Of a stretch of DNA of 47,062 nucleotides, positions 35,661 to 44,816 are shown piece by piece. The position numbers and the translations under genes are program-made. Origin of the DNA: Bacteroidales bacterium (lineage in GTDB: Bacteria > Bacteroidota > Bacteroidia > Bacteroidales > PUMT01). Position 1 is the first letter of the stretch, and each line of letters opens with the position of its first letter. The notes beneath the pieces were generated by a model. That model made no database searches. It saw nothing but the letters and a program-made list of their open reading frames with translations, and was not told where the DNA came from. The stretch lies in contig SLPB01000025.1 in assembly GCA_007132225.1 (NCBI GenBank), positions 1 through 47,062 of the forward strand, written 5' to 3'.

Positions 35661-35709
35661 TATATTATAAAAAGAGCCACTCTGTCAGAGTGGCTCTTTT
35701 TATAATATA
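35661..35709. terminator. Perfect 24-bp inverted-repeat terminator after the cold-shock gene
   Basis: Bases 35661-35684 are the exact reverse complement of 35686-35709 with one central base. The GC-rich core (AGAGCCACTCTG and its complement) is flanked by A-runs and T-runs, so both strands show a hairpin followed by Ts. This is a strong rho-independent terminator, potentially bidirectional. Confidence 0.88.
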
Positions 35710-35883
35710 CATTTAGTACCATTTGCATTGCTCTTGGGGAGAGGCTGGTGGGCTATGATGAAAAGTTTTATATTTGCCGGATATTTAAAACTTTTTTGAC
35801 GATAGTTTTAAATGTATTATTTAAATTAATAATAATACATGTGCATACTTTAGATAGGCACCTAAATTTCCAGTTCAGACCAG

Positions 35884-36840
35884 ATGAAACTTGATAAATT
35901 TGTACTGATACTTATTGGTTGCGTAATCCTTGCCTGGATTTTACCCCGGTCAGCTGCTGATCTTACCTATATAATCCTTAAACATATAAGCACGATAGGA
36001 ATCGGTTTCATCTTTTTTTTCTACGGCTTAAGACTTAGTGCTGAAAAAATATTGCCTGGCCTGGGGAACTGGCGGTTGCACCTGCTTGTGCAATTAACCA
36101 CGTTTGTTTTATTTCCTTTGATTATCCTGGCGTTTTATCCACTTATTCAAAACCAGCATCATGAGATATTATGGCTGGGATTGTTATTTCTTGCTGCACT
36201 GCCTTCCACGGTTTCTTTTTCAGTTATTATGACCTCAATCGGCAAGGGGAATATCCCGGCTTCAATTTTCAACGCCAGCATTTCAGGTATTGTTGGCATT
36301 ATTGTGACCCCTATGTGGATGGGCCTGTTCCTTCAGCAAACAGCTGCGGACTTTAATTTTTCGGAAATATACCAGAGGCTTGTCCTGCAGATAATATTTC
36401 CGGTTACCATTGGCCTGCTTCTCCAACCCAGATGGCATTCATATGTAATTAAATACAGCAAAGAGCTGAGTATATTTGACAAGTCGGTCATACTGATCAT
36501 TGTATACAACAACTTTGCAAGGTCTTTTGGTGACTCGGTCTTCAGTTCTGTGAAGACATTTGACATGGTTTTTCTCACCTTATTTATATTTGCACTGTTG
36601 TTTATTGTTTTTGGTATTGTATATCTTCTTACCGGATTATTGAAATTTACAAGAGAAGACAGGATTACAGCCCTTTTTTGCGGATCAACAAAATCCCTTG
36701 TTCATGGCAGCGTTTTTGCCGGGGTGCTTTTTACTGATTTCACTTTCACCGGGATAATACTCCTGCCACTGATGCTTTTTCATGCTTTGCAGATTTTTGT
36801 AATAAGCATCATAGCTGACCGCTTTGGCAGGGAGTATTAG
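35884..36840 (+). CDS. Bile acid:sodium symporter-like (SBF_like) transporter
   Basis: This 318-residue membrane protein shows about nine to ten hydrophobic helices. Characteristic segments include FFFYGLRLSAEKI after helix 2 and ALPSTVSFSVIMTSIGKGNIPASIFNASISGIVGIIVTP with the discontinuous-helix pattern of the SBF/BASS superfamily. It is closest in feel to the SBF_like (YfeH) branch, whose substrates are mostly unknown; organic anion import with sodium is the family expectation. Near the C-terminus the segment FCGSTKSLVHGSVFAGVLF is also typical. It sits alone, 84 bp before the GDSL lipoprotein gene on the same strand. A TATATTTG box at 35769-35776 may belong to its promoter, but the partner element is missing. 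Confidence 0.85.
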   Translation: MKLDKFVLILIGCVILAWILPRSAADLTYIILKHISTIGIGFIFFFYGLRLSAEKILPGLGNWRLHLLVQLTTFVLFPLIILAFYPLIQNQHHEILWLGLLFLAALPSTVSFSVIMTSIGKGNIPASIFNASISGIVGIIVTPMWMGLFLQQTAADFNFSEIYQRLVLQIIFPVTIGLLLQPRWHSYVIKYSKELSIFDKSVILIIVYNNFARSFGDSVFSSVKTFDMVFLTLFIFALLFIVFGIVYLLTGLLKFTREDRITALFCGSTKSLVHGSVFAGVLFTDFTFTGIILLPLMLFHALQIFVISIIADRFGREY

Positions 36841-36924
36841 GTAAAAACTATTTGATGACTTTTTAGAATTAAACAAAAGCCAGGATATAATTGTTTTAAT
36901 TGCTTAACTGTATTTATTAATCCA

Positions 36925-37662
36925 ATGTACTTCAGGGTCCCAATATTTTTTCTTGGTTTACTTTTCATATATTTTGGTTTGTCCTGTACTAAGGAAAACC
37001 AAAGTGATTTTATTCCCCAAAGAAGGGATCTGCGATATCTTGCTCTTGGTGATTCCTATACAATAGGACAGGGTGTTCCGGAAAATGAAAGATGGCCTGT
37101 TTTGCTTGCTGATTCCCTGACTAATTCCGGTGTTATAATGGATGATCCCCGGATTATTGCACGTACCGGCTGGACCACATCCGATCTGGAATCAGCTATT
37201 TTTGAGATATACCCGGAGGAATCCTTTAAGGAGGGTTATTTCAATGATTCTTTTGATCTTGTATCTCTGCTTATCGGGGTCAATAATCAATACAGGGGAA
37301 TATCAGAAGAATCTGCATTAGATATCTACCGAAAGGAGTTTGCCGACCTGCTTCAATTGGCGATAGATTTTACAAAAGGCAATGCGGGAAGGGTTTTTGT
37401 AGTTTCAATACCTGATTACAGTGTTACACCTTTTGTATCAGAAAATTTCAAAGTCAGAATATCTGATGAGATTGATCAGTACAATGAAATCAACCGGGAA
37501 ATTGCCTCTGAATTCAACGTTAAATATTTTAATATAACACCCATTTCCCGTCTTGCATCAGATGATCAGCAACTTCTTGCTTCAGATCAGCTTCATCCTT
37601 CCGGAATAATGTACAGGCTGTGGGTAGATCTTATGATTGAGGATATCATGAAAATGCTTTGA
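36925..37662 (+). CDS. SGNH/GDSL-family hydrolase lipoprotein
   Basis: This 245-residue protein has a lipoprotein-type leader ending at Cys21 (YFGLSC). The SGNH fold is shown by block I LALGDSYTIGQG with nucleophile Ser44, the block III-type IGVNNQ with Asn120, and the C-terminal block V DQLHPSG carrying the Asp-x-x-His pair. All catalytic residues are therefore present. Family members are esterases, lipases or carbohydrate O-acetyl esterases. It would act in the periplasm or at the outer membrane; the substrate is unknown. It follows the SBF-like transporter by 84 bp and may be co-transcribed, and it converges on the HelD-like gene. Confidence 0.87.
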   Translation: MYFRVPIFFLGLLFIYFGLSCTKENQSDFIPQRRDLRYLALGDSYTIGQGVPENERWPVLLADSLTNSGVIMDDPRIIARTGWTTSDLESAIFEIYPEESFKEGYFNDSFDLVSLLIGVNNQYRGISEESALDIYRKEFADLLQLAIDFTKGNAGRVFVVSIPDYSVTPFVSENFKVRISDEIDQYNEINREIASEFNVKYFNITPISRLASDDQQLLASDQLHPSGIMYRLWVDLMIEDIMKML

Positions 37663-37744
37663 ACTAAATTTTAAGTCCGGGCAATTTTCCAAAATCCCCA
37701 TATTTTACCATATGTGTCTATTTTTCATATCCTGCAGAACTAAT

Positions 37745-39805
37745 CTAAGTATCATTATTAATAAATCCTGAAAGTTTGGCATCATAGGTAATACTAAGCT
37801 TATGCATAGCCCTTGTACAGGCAATATAAAGCATTTTTTTGTCAGTTTCGGTATTATAATTGCTTTCTGAAACAAAAGGAACTGTAACCTGATCAAATTC
37901 CAGACCCTTTGACATATGTGCGGTTGTGATTATCACTCCGTTTATAAATGCCACACTTTCAGTATTTAAAAGGTATACTCCGGCAGTGTGATCTTTGAGT
38001 ACTGCAAACAGGTTGTCAGCCTGCTTTTGGGTTTTACAGATAATTCCCATTGAATTGTACGCCGAGTTTCTAAAATTGCCTATTATTTTTTTTATTTCCT
38101 CTATCTCTGCCTCCTTTTTAGTGAACCCTTTTACCACTGGTTCTTCTCCATGTCTTTCAACAGGAATAAGCTCATCATTCCTGGAAATATTCTGTGCAAA
38201 GTTAGTGATCTCAAATGTGGAACGGTAACTTTTTAAAAGCCTTACCTGGTCAGCATTAATTAAAACCTTTTCTATGTCAGTGGCGGAGGATGAGCTGTAT
38301 GGATTAACCGACTGGTTGGTGTCGCCGAGGATTGTTTTTTTGCAGGGAAATATCCTGGAAAGTACTGCATACTGTACAGGTGTGTAATCCTGCATTTCAT
38401 CAATTAAGAGATGTTTTACCTTGTCATTTGTTATAATTCCTTCAAGCCGTATTTTAAGGTATATCATAGGATATACATCTGAATATTCGAGTCCGCCGCG
38501 GGTGTTTTTATATAATCCGGGTTCGTTTAACCAGTTATAGAAGTTTTTGTACAGATCACGCAGATTGCTGATTTTTAGCATTTTTTTGATATCGGCCTCT
38601 ATTTTATTTACATCTGCGGCATTAAGTTCACTCTTGTGCGTTGTTCTGAGAAATTCAGCTACCTGCCCGGCCATAACAGAAAACCTTTTTAGCAGGGGAA
38701 CGCGGCTAAAAGCCTGGTACTTCTGTGCAATAAATGTATACGGAACATAATACCTGCCCACCTTCAGGTCATTTGGGACAAATAGCTCATTTTCAATATA
38801 TATGACGTACCTGTTTAACTTGTTAACAAGCTCATGAGAAGCCTTGAAGCTTATGCGGCAGATGAAATCCCTGTCTTTTCCCTCAATCACCCTGGCAACC
38901 TGGTCAAAGAATGTCTGAAACCTGTATTTTTTGTCAAGCAATTGCCGGCCAAGCTCTTCCATGCCCGTTTCAACAATCTTCTCTTCTCCCAGCTCAGGCA
39001 GTACATTTGAAATATAATCGGCAAAAACCTTATTGGGTGAAATGATGAGTATATCTTTTGAGGATATGGTCTCTTTATATTTATAAAGAAGATAAGCTAC
39101 ACGGTGCAAGGCAATTGATGTTTTGCCCGATCCTGCAACTCCCTGAATAATTAACGCATGAGAAGTATCATTCCGGATTATTTTATTCTGATCCCTCTGG
39201 ATGGTTGCCACAATGTCTTTCATTTTTTCATCAGTAGCCCTGCTAAGTTCCTGCTGAAGTATGTCATCATGGATATTGAGTGAACTTTCGATCATGAATT
39301 CCATTTTTCCCTGCCTTATACGGTATTGCCTTTTAATATTAATAACCCCGGCTATTATTCCTGAAGGTGACTCAAAAGAAGCTTCTCCCAGTTCAAAATC
39401 ATAAAACAGTCCGGAGACAGGAGCTCTCCAGTCGTGAATCAGATTGGTGTTTTGTGAAAAATCAAAGAAGGAGTGAATGCCTATATATACCGGAATTCTT
39501 TCGTTGCTGCCTTCTTCGGTAAAATCGATCCTGCCAAAATAGGGAGAAGAGAGTAATTTCTGAAGCCTTCGCTTTTTCGCCGCGGCCGATTCACCAGTAA
39601 GCGCGGTTTGCCATATAGACTGTCTCATAGAGACTTTTTCTGCATGGTCCATTCCGGCACGGTTTTCCCATAGATAATCCTTGTATTCCTGAATATCCTT
39701 TGAATGAGAATTAATATTTCCTTCTGTGTTGTTTATTTCATTCAGGAGATTTTGCTTTATTTTTTCAAGGTATTTTCGTTCTTCTTTTTCGTTTTTATTG
39801 AACAT
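37745..39805 (-). CDS. HelD-like superfamily 1 helicase / RNA polymerase-associated ATPase
   Basis: This 686-residue protein has an N-terminal coiled coil (about 1-45), the HelD-type signature IHDWRAPVSGLFYDFE (about 123-138), Walker A GVAGSGKTS (222-230), Walker B-type LLIDEMQDYTP and C-terminal helicase motifs (TTAHMSKGLEFDQV, CTRAMHKL). This is the layout of HelD, which uses ATP to remove stalled RNA polymerase from DNA, with the coiled coil entering the secondary channel. Helicase IV-like DNA repair is an alternative, but the N-terminal coiled coil and DWR motif favour HelD. It is monocistronic, with its promoter in the 124-bp gap shared with the end of the GT2 gene. Confidence 0.85.
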   Translation of the reverse strand: MFNKNEKEERKYLEKIKQNLLNEINNTEGNINSHSKDIQEYKDYLWENRAGMDHAEKVSMRQSIWQTALTGESAAAKKRRLQKLLSSPYFGRIDFTEEGSNERIPVYIGIHSFFDFSQNTNLIHDWRAPVSGLFYDFELGEASFESPSGIIAGVINIKRQYRIRQGKMEFMIESSLNIHDDILQQELSRATDEKMKDIVATIQRDQNKIIRNDTSHALIIQGVAGSGKTSIALHRVAYLLYKYKETISSKDILIISPNKVFADYISNVLPELGEEKIVETGMEELGRQLLDKKYRFQTFFDQVARVIEGKDRDFICRISFKASHELVNKLNRYVIYIENELFVPNDLKVGRYYVPYTFIAQKYQAFSRVPLLKRFSVMAGQVAEFLRTTHKSELNAADVNKIEADIKKMLKISNLRDLYKNFYNWLNEPGLYKNTRGGLEYSDVYPMIYLKIRLEGIITNDKVKHLLIDEMQDYTPVQYAVLSRIFPCKKTILGDTNQSVNPYSSSSATDIEKVLINADQVRLLKSYRSTFEITNFAQNISRNDELIPVERHGEEPVVKGFTKKEAEIEEIKKIIGNFRNSAYNSMGIICKTQKQADNLFAVLKDHTAGVYLLNTESVAFINGVIITTAHMSKGLEFDQVTVPFVSESNYNTETDKKMLYIACTRAMHKLSITYDAKLSGFINNDT

Positions 39806-39929
39806 AGTAGAATATTATGATGTGTGAATCTTGCGCCATATAATTTTGAATCTTCAAATTAAGGATTGTTGAATAGAGAGACAAAAATTTATTTTTATAT
39901 AACGGATGCAAAACTGTTGATTTTTTTCT

Positions 39930-40955
39930 TTATCCTGCAAGAATGAAATCGCGGCCTTCAACGAAACCAAGAGCACCGAAGTGATCTTTTATGGCTTTTC
40001 CGACTCCTCTTTTTGAGATCAGGTTTAGTATAAAGTACTTTTTTGGATCTGTCAGTTCCCGGTGGGGAATAAAATTGACGGAGGGTGTGGCTATTGGTCT
40101 GACATCGGTGAATCCATATATATTAACTGCAAGTTCCGAGAGCTGCTTCGCTTTCCGTATTATGTTTTTGCTGGTGCCGCAGACAATGATCTTTTTTTCA
40201 TCAACTATATTATTATTAAGCCAGCGGGCCAGATATTCATACCTGATATTCAGGAAGGCATCGATGGAATAATTTTTATGAGTCCGCGTCAGCCTTTCAC
40301 TATGATCATTCCATTGCAAAAGTGGCCTGGGGATTTTATAAAATCTGACTCCTTTTTCAAACCAGCGAAGCCAGAGCTCATAATCCTCCGGCATATTTCC
40401 CGTGTTATAATATCCATAAAGATTTATCAGTTCTTTCCGGAACATTATTGTTGGCTGGGCCAGGGGTGATTCTATAAAACGGGATAAATAATGCTCCCTG
40501 TGAGTGATAATACTGTTTTGCCATTCAACATAAATTGAAAATCCCTCACTGTTTCCAATATCGGAATTAAATATAGTTTGTGTTGCTACTGCACCGGTTT
40601 CAGGATTGGCAACCATATATGCCACCTGCTTATGCAATCTTTCAGGCAGAGAAATATCATCCGCATCCATCCTGGCAACAAGATCTGACTTTGCGTGGCA
40701 AAGGCCTGTGTTCATTGCATGGGCGACGGACTGAACAGGTTCATAAATCTGTTTTATCCTGTGATCTGCTTTAGTATACCAGTCAGCAACAGCTGCAGAG
40801 ATTTCACATGCATTATTGTTTATAAGGATCAGCTCCCAGTCCCTGAAGTCTTGCTTAATAATACTTCTAATAGCATCTTCAAGCTTACTGCCCGGACATG
40901 AAAAAGGCAGAATTACGGAAACGCCGGGCCTGTATGTTTTTGAAAAAGTCTTCAA
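39930..40955 (-). CDS. Glycosyltransferase family 2 with a C-terminal Rossmann-like region
   Basis: This 341-residue protein starts with a GT-A fold: VSVILPF (about 12-18), IIKQDFRDWELILINN, and the metal-binding DADD at 97-100 (ARMDADD), followed by EDYELWLRW, the usual catalytic ED. It would transfer a sugar from an NDP-sugar to a glycan or lipid acceptor in the cytoplasm. About residues 255-341 form an extra region beginning IIVCGTSKNI and resembling a small nucleotide-binding fold. The start is a TTG at 40955; no in-frame ATG lies between the upstream stop and the GT2 core. A TATTTTTG box (minus strand, 40968-40961) lies immediately upstream. It diverges from the Nudix gene; no surface-polysaccharide cluster is visible around it. 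Confidence 0.85.
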   Translation of the reverse strand: MKTFSKTYRPGVSVILPFSCPGSKLEDAIRSIIKQDFRDWELILINNNACEISAAVADWYTKADHRIKQIYEPVQSVAHAMNTGLCHAKSDLVARMDADDISLPERLHKQVAYMVANPETGAVATQTIFNSDIGNSEGFSIYVEWQNSIITHREHYLSRFIESPLAQPTIMFRKELINLYGYYNTGNMPEDYELWLRWFEKGVRFYKIPRPLLQWNDHSERLTRTHKNYSIDAFLNIRYEYLARWLNNNIVDEKKIIVCGTSKNIIRKAKQLSELAVNIYGFTDVRPIATPSVNFIPHRELTDPKKYFILNLISKRGVGKAIKDHFGALGFVEGRDFILAG

Positions 40956-41039
40956 GTCTGCAAAAATATTAATTAACTTTGATTTCTTATTATATTATGA
41001 TGAAAGTCCGAATTGTTTTAAACCAGATAAAATAATTCT

Positions 41040-41594
41040 ATGAACCAGTATTGTTATGAATATCCTCGCCCGGCAGTAAGTGCAGATTGTGTGCTTTTAG
41101 GATTTGATGGTGAAGATTTAAATGTTTTGCTTATTGAGCGTGGTCAGGAGCCATTCAAGGGCAGATGGGCATTTCCAGGAGGGTTCCTGAATATGGACGA
41201 GACAACTTTACAATGCGCTTACCGGGAATTAAGGGAAGAGACAGGAATAGATGGTTTGTATCTCGAACAGCTGGGGTCATTTAGCGGGGTGGACCGTGAT
41301 CCCCGGGGAAGAATAATCACCGTTGCTTATCTGGCACTTATACAAATGGCAGATAATGATCCCGTAGCTGGCGATGATGCAGCTAATGCCAGGTGGTTTA
41401 AATTAAAGGATATTCCAGAGCTGGCATTTGATCATGATCTCCTGCTGAGGACAGCTGTCGGGAGACTAAAAAAAGGACTAAAAGTAGACCGTGATACCTT
41501 TATGGCCGGAGCAATTGACTCCTTTGGTCCCGAACTTGAAAAACTAACCTTAGTTGTATCTGACCTAAGTTATGATTATTACCCGCCGGAATAG
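41040..41594 (+). CDS. Nudix hydrolase (ADP-ribose pyrophosphatase-like)
   Basis: This 184-residue protein carries a perfect Nudix box at 48-70 (Gly48, Glu54, Arg62-Glu63, Glu66-Glu67, Gly69). The preceding LLIERGQEPFKGRWAFPGG segment is typical of the ADP-ribose pyrophosphatase/NrtR-like group. Activity should be Mg-dependent hydrolysis of a nucleoside diphosphate linked to another group. The C-terminal about 50 residues are too short for the winged helix of the NrtR NAD regulator, so an enzyme is more likely than a repressor. It is divergent from the GT2 gene and ends 34 bp from the convergent DUF4197 gene. Confidence 0.9.
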   Translation: MNQYCYEYPRPAVSADCVLLGFDGEDLNVLLIERGQEPFKGRWAFPGGFLNMDETTLQCAYRELREETGIDGLYLEQLGSFSGVDRDPRGRIITVAYLALIQMADNDPVAGDDAANARWFKLKDIPELAFDHDLLLRTAVGRLKKGLKVDRDTFMAGAIDSFGPELEKLTLVVSDLSYDYYPPE

Positions 41595-41628
41595 GGTATC
41601 GGAGGGTATTTATTGAAAGTTAAAGGTA

Positions 41629-42372
41629 TCAGGATTCCCCGAAAACCCTTTTCAGCAGATCAGTTACCCTTGCAGCCGGGTCAGTCCTTATCTTTTCCTC
41701 CTCCTGTGCCAGTTTTAGGAAAAGTCCCTCTAGTGCCATATTTGTCAGATACTGGTCCAGTTCAACATTAACAGGTTTCAGGTCAGAAATACGGCCAACA
41801 GCAGAATTGGCAACCCTGTTCCACTGAGTAGTAAGGGTGTTCCAGGATTCACTGGCGGAAATATTCCCAACGACCGGTTTATCTGTTGAACTTTTTATTT
41901 TGGGCTGGTACAGGTTGAAAAGTTCACTGCGGGTATGCAAACTCAGATATCTGGTCGCAGCATCATTTTCACCCCTTAAAATAGCAAATCCGTCGCTTAG
42001 GGTCATGTTGCGGACTGCAGCGGCGAATATTGGTGCCGCCTCTTTTGCAGCATCTTCTGCTGCCCTGTTGATGCTGAGTATTATATCTTCCACAAGCTTC
42101 TCTCCTCCCGGAATGAGCGAAAGATTATCTGTGATTATTTGCGCCTCGGGTGGCAGCATTATCCTGACCGCCTGGTCACGGTAATATCCGTCATTTGCTG
42201 ACAAACCGGCTGCGGCCGAGTTTGAGCCGATAATCAGCGCCTGCCTCAGTCCGTCAACAACCTCCTGGTTGGTAAGGGGGCGCGGAGACTCAAGGTGCTC
42301 AGTCAGTTGCTTTAATTCGGTACATCCTGCAATTGCAAGTATCAGTGCAAACGGGAAAATTCTTTTTATCAT
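41629..42372 (-). CDS. DUF4197 lipoprotein
   Basis: This 247-residue protein has a lipoprotein leader (lipobox AIAG before Cys17) and the helical DUF4197 pattern, including LTNQEVVDGLRQAL, a YYRDQAVRIMLPPEAQ segment and an AAEDAAKEAAPIFAAAVRNM helix. The family is widespread in Proteobacteria and Bacteroidota and has no known function; members are periplasmic. It lies 12 bp downstream of a 37-codon lipoprotein-like ORF and may share its transcript. It converges on the Nudix gene. Family assignment is confident; no role can be given. Confidence 0.87.
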   Translation of the reverse strand: MIKRIFPFALILAIAGCTELKQLTEHLESPRPLTNQEVVDGLRQALIIGSNSAAAGLSANDGYYRDQAVRIMLPPEAQIITDNLSLIPGGEKLVEDIILSINRAAEDAAKEAAPIFAAAVRNMTLSDGFAILRGENDAATRYLSLHTRSELFNLYQPKIKSSTDKPVVGNISASESWNTLTTQWNRVANSAVGRISDLKPVNVELDQYLTNMALEGLFLKLAQEEEKIRTDPAARVTDLLKRVFGES

Positions 42373-42384
42373 CTTTTTTGATTA

Positions 42385-42498
42385 TTAAGGTTTACCAAAA
42401 CAGTACTGTTTATGTTTCTTATCCTTTGATGCTAAATGACTCAGGGGAGAACAGGAAATGGTGATGCTGATAATTGCCAGGATAAAGCATCTCTTCAT
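42385..42498 (-). CDS. Small lipoprotein-like ORF (37 codons)
   Basis: On the minus strand an ATG at 42498 opens a 37-residue frame with a basic start (MKR), a hydrophobic core (CFILAIISITIS) and Cys16, followed by a short polar tail (SPLSHLASKDKKHKQYCFGKP). This is a good lipoprotein signal sequence with a 22-residue mature part. It ends 12 bp before the DUF4197 lipoprotein start. It may be a real small lipoprotein or a remnant. Support is the signal pattern and the tight same-strand spacing only. Confidence 0.4.
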   Translation of the reverse strand: MKRCFILAIISITISCSPLSHLASKDKKHKQYCFGKP

Positions 42499-42661
42499 AA
42501 GAGATTATTTAAATGGATAAATATAGATAAAAAGTTTCGATTCATGGATGAACAAAAGTGATATGCACCGGCGGGCCCCTTTATTGATGAAACGGTCAAC
42601 AAATAAAGGATGTTTTTGTTAAACAGGTAAATGGTAAGCAAGGAACTGAATTTCAAAAATT

Positions 42662-44689
42662 ATGGATAACAGCCGGCACAAGGCCAATCATTTGCGTGGA
42701 CAAACAAGTCCCTATCTTTTGCAGCATCTATATAATCCGGTGGACTGGTACGCATGGGGAGAAGAGGCTCTTGAAAAAGCCATCAGAGAAGATAAGCCAA
42801 TTATTTTGAGCATAGGTTATTCTGCATGCCACTGGTGTCATGTCATGGAAGATGAAAGCTTTCAGGATCAGGAAATAGCAGAGTTAATGAATCATAACTT
42901 TGTTTGTATAAAGGTAGACAGGGAAGAGCGCCCGGACATTGATCATATGTACATGACCGCTGTTCAGCTTCTTACCAGGCAGGGGGGATGGCCGCTTAAC
43001 TGCTTTGCCCTTCCTGATACCAAACCTTTCTGGGGCGGAACCTATTTTAGAAAAGATCAGTGGAAAAGTATTCTGCAGCAGGTAGCATATCTCTACCAGG
43101 ACCGGAGGAATGACCTGGTAACCCAGGCGGAACAGCTTATAGAAGGAATAGTATCTTCAAACTTCATTGAGGCTTCCGGGAAAAAAGAGTCGTTTCGTGA
43201 GTCAGATGCCCTTGCAGTGTTCAGCAATGTAATGAAATATATGGACAGGGAAAAGGGAGGTGTATCCGGCGCTCCCAAATTTCCACTGCCGGTTAACATG
43301 GAGTTTTTACTGGATTATTACTATCACAGCGGAAATGAAACTGCTCTGGAACAAGTAGATCTGACTCTTGAAAAAATGGCTATGGGAGGCATTTATGATC
43401 AGATTGGGGGTGGATTTGCCCGTTATTCAACCGATGATATATGGAAGGTGCCACATTTTGAAAAGATGCTTTATGATAACGGACAGCTTGTATCGGTATA
43501 TTCAAAAGCATGGAAAACGAAAAAAAAACTTCTTTTTAAAGATGTGGTTTACCAGACCATTGACTTTCTTGAACGAGAGCTTACTTCTCCGGAGGGAACC
43601 TTCTATTCAGCACTGGATGCTGACAGTGAAGGAGAGGAGGGTAAGTTCTATGTTTGGGATGAGACTTTAGTTGATCAGATAACCGGGAATGATGCCCCGT
43701 TAATTAGAGATTACTACCAGATTGGTAATAGCGGACACTGGGAGAATGGTAAAAATATTCTTTTACGCAACGAAACTGATGAAGATTTTGCGCACAGGAT
43801 CAATATACCGGTTAAGCAACTCCGGGAGATTGTACGCCGTGCAAACAGGAAACTGATGGATGTCCGCTCAAAACGGGTTCGTCCCGGCCTTGACAATAAG
43901 GTGATAATCTCATGGAATGCTTTAATGATATCGGGGCTGGCAGATGCATTCGCAGCTTTTAGCAAGGATTCCTTTGTTGAAACAGCAAGGCGGACTGCAG
44001 ATTTTATTATAAGTAATGCTGTTTCCCCGGAAGGAAAAATATACCGCACCCTTCGTGGGGATAAGCCTTTTATTGACGGATTCCTTGAAGATTATGCATT
44101 ATTTATTCAGAGTCTTATAAAGCTTTATGAAGTTACAGCTGAATCCCGGTATCTGCTGACTGCAAAAAAACTTACAGGCTATGTAATTGAGAATTTCTCA
44201 GTGCCCGGCTCTGCCCTGTTTTCATTTTCACCAAATGACAGTGAAGAACTCAAAGCTCCATATTATGAGTTGACAGATAACGTTATCCCATCATCTAACA
44301 GCGTTATGGCATCAAACCTTTTTTACCTGGCCACATATTTTGAAAACCGGGAACTGGATGCTCATAGCCTTCAAATGCTGGGAGACATGAAAACGAATCT
44401 GATAAGTCAGAGCATAAGTTATTCCAACTGGGGCCGGCTTCTCCTGCAAAGAGCATATTATTCATACCTGATGGTGATTACCGGTCCGGCTGCCGAACAT
44501 AAATTAAAAGAGATTAATTCATTTTTTATTCCTGCAGTCAGGGTTGCCGCATCCTCTTCTGAAAATACCGACATCCCTGTTTTCAGGGAAAGGTACAAAG
44601 AGGGAGAGACATGGTTTTACGTATGTTCATCGGGTCATTGCAACAGGCCGGTAAGTGACCTTCACCTTGCCCTTGAGCAGATTAAGTAA
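42662..44689 (+). CDS. DUF255 thioredoxin-domain protein (YyaL/SSP411-like)
   Basis: This 675-residue protein matches the YyaL/spermatogenesis-associated-20 family. The N-terminal thioredoxin-like domain (DUF255) has [13 protein letters not shown] and the redox motif Cys56-His-Trp-Cys59 ([14 protein letters not shown]), followed by an (alpha/alpha)6-type C-terminal domain like N-acylglucosamine epimerase or cellobiose epimerase folds ([28 protein letters not shown]). Length agrees with the family. The biochemical role is unsettled; thiol-disulfide chemistry linked to a sugar-like substrate is suggested by the architecture. No signal peptide is present. It stands alone on the plus strand before the GH3-family gene. 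Confidence 0.93.
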   Translation: MDNSRHKANHLRGQTSPYLLQHLYNPVDWYAWGEEALEKAIREDKPIILSIGYSACHWCHVMEDESFQDQEIAELMNHNFVCIKVDREERPDIDHMYMTAVQLLTRQGGWPLNCFALPDTKPFWGGTYFRKDQWKSILQQVAYLYQDRRNDLVTQAEQLIEGIVSSNFIEASGKKESFRESDALAVFSNVMKYMDREKGGVSGAPKFPLPVNMEFLLDYYYHSGNETALEQVDLTLEKMAMGGIYDQIGGGFARYSTDDIWKVPHFEKMLYDNGQLVSVYSKAWKTKKKLLFKDVVYQTIDFLERELTSPEGTFYSALDADSEGEEGKFYVWDETLVDQITGNDAPLIRDYYQIGNSGHWENGKNILLRNETDEDFAHRINIPVKQLREIVRRANRKLMDVRSKRVRPGLDNKVIISWNALMISGLADAFAAFSKDSFVETARRTADFIISNAVSPEGKIYRTLRGDKPFIDGFLEDYALFIQSLIKLYEVTAESRYLLTAKKLTGYVIENFSVPGSALFSFSPNDSEELKAPYYELTDNVIPSSNSVMASNLFYLATYFENRELDAHSLQMLGDMKTNLISQSISYSNWGRLLLQRAYYSYLMVITGPAAEHKLKEINSFFIPAVRVAASSSENTDIPVFRERYKEGETWFYVCSSGHCNRPVSDLHLALEQIK

Positions 44690-44816
44690 ACAGGTCCATA
44701 TTATGGCATTTTCATAATGTTCTGACTTATTAGGATTATAAAACAAAAATAAACCTTCATTAATAAGTTTATTTTTACCAAATTTGCATTACAATATGAT
44801 GATAATATAAAATACG

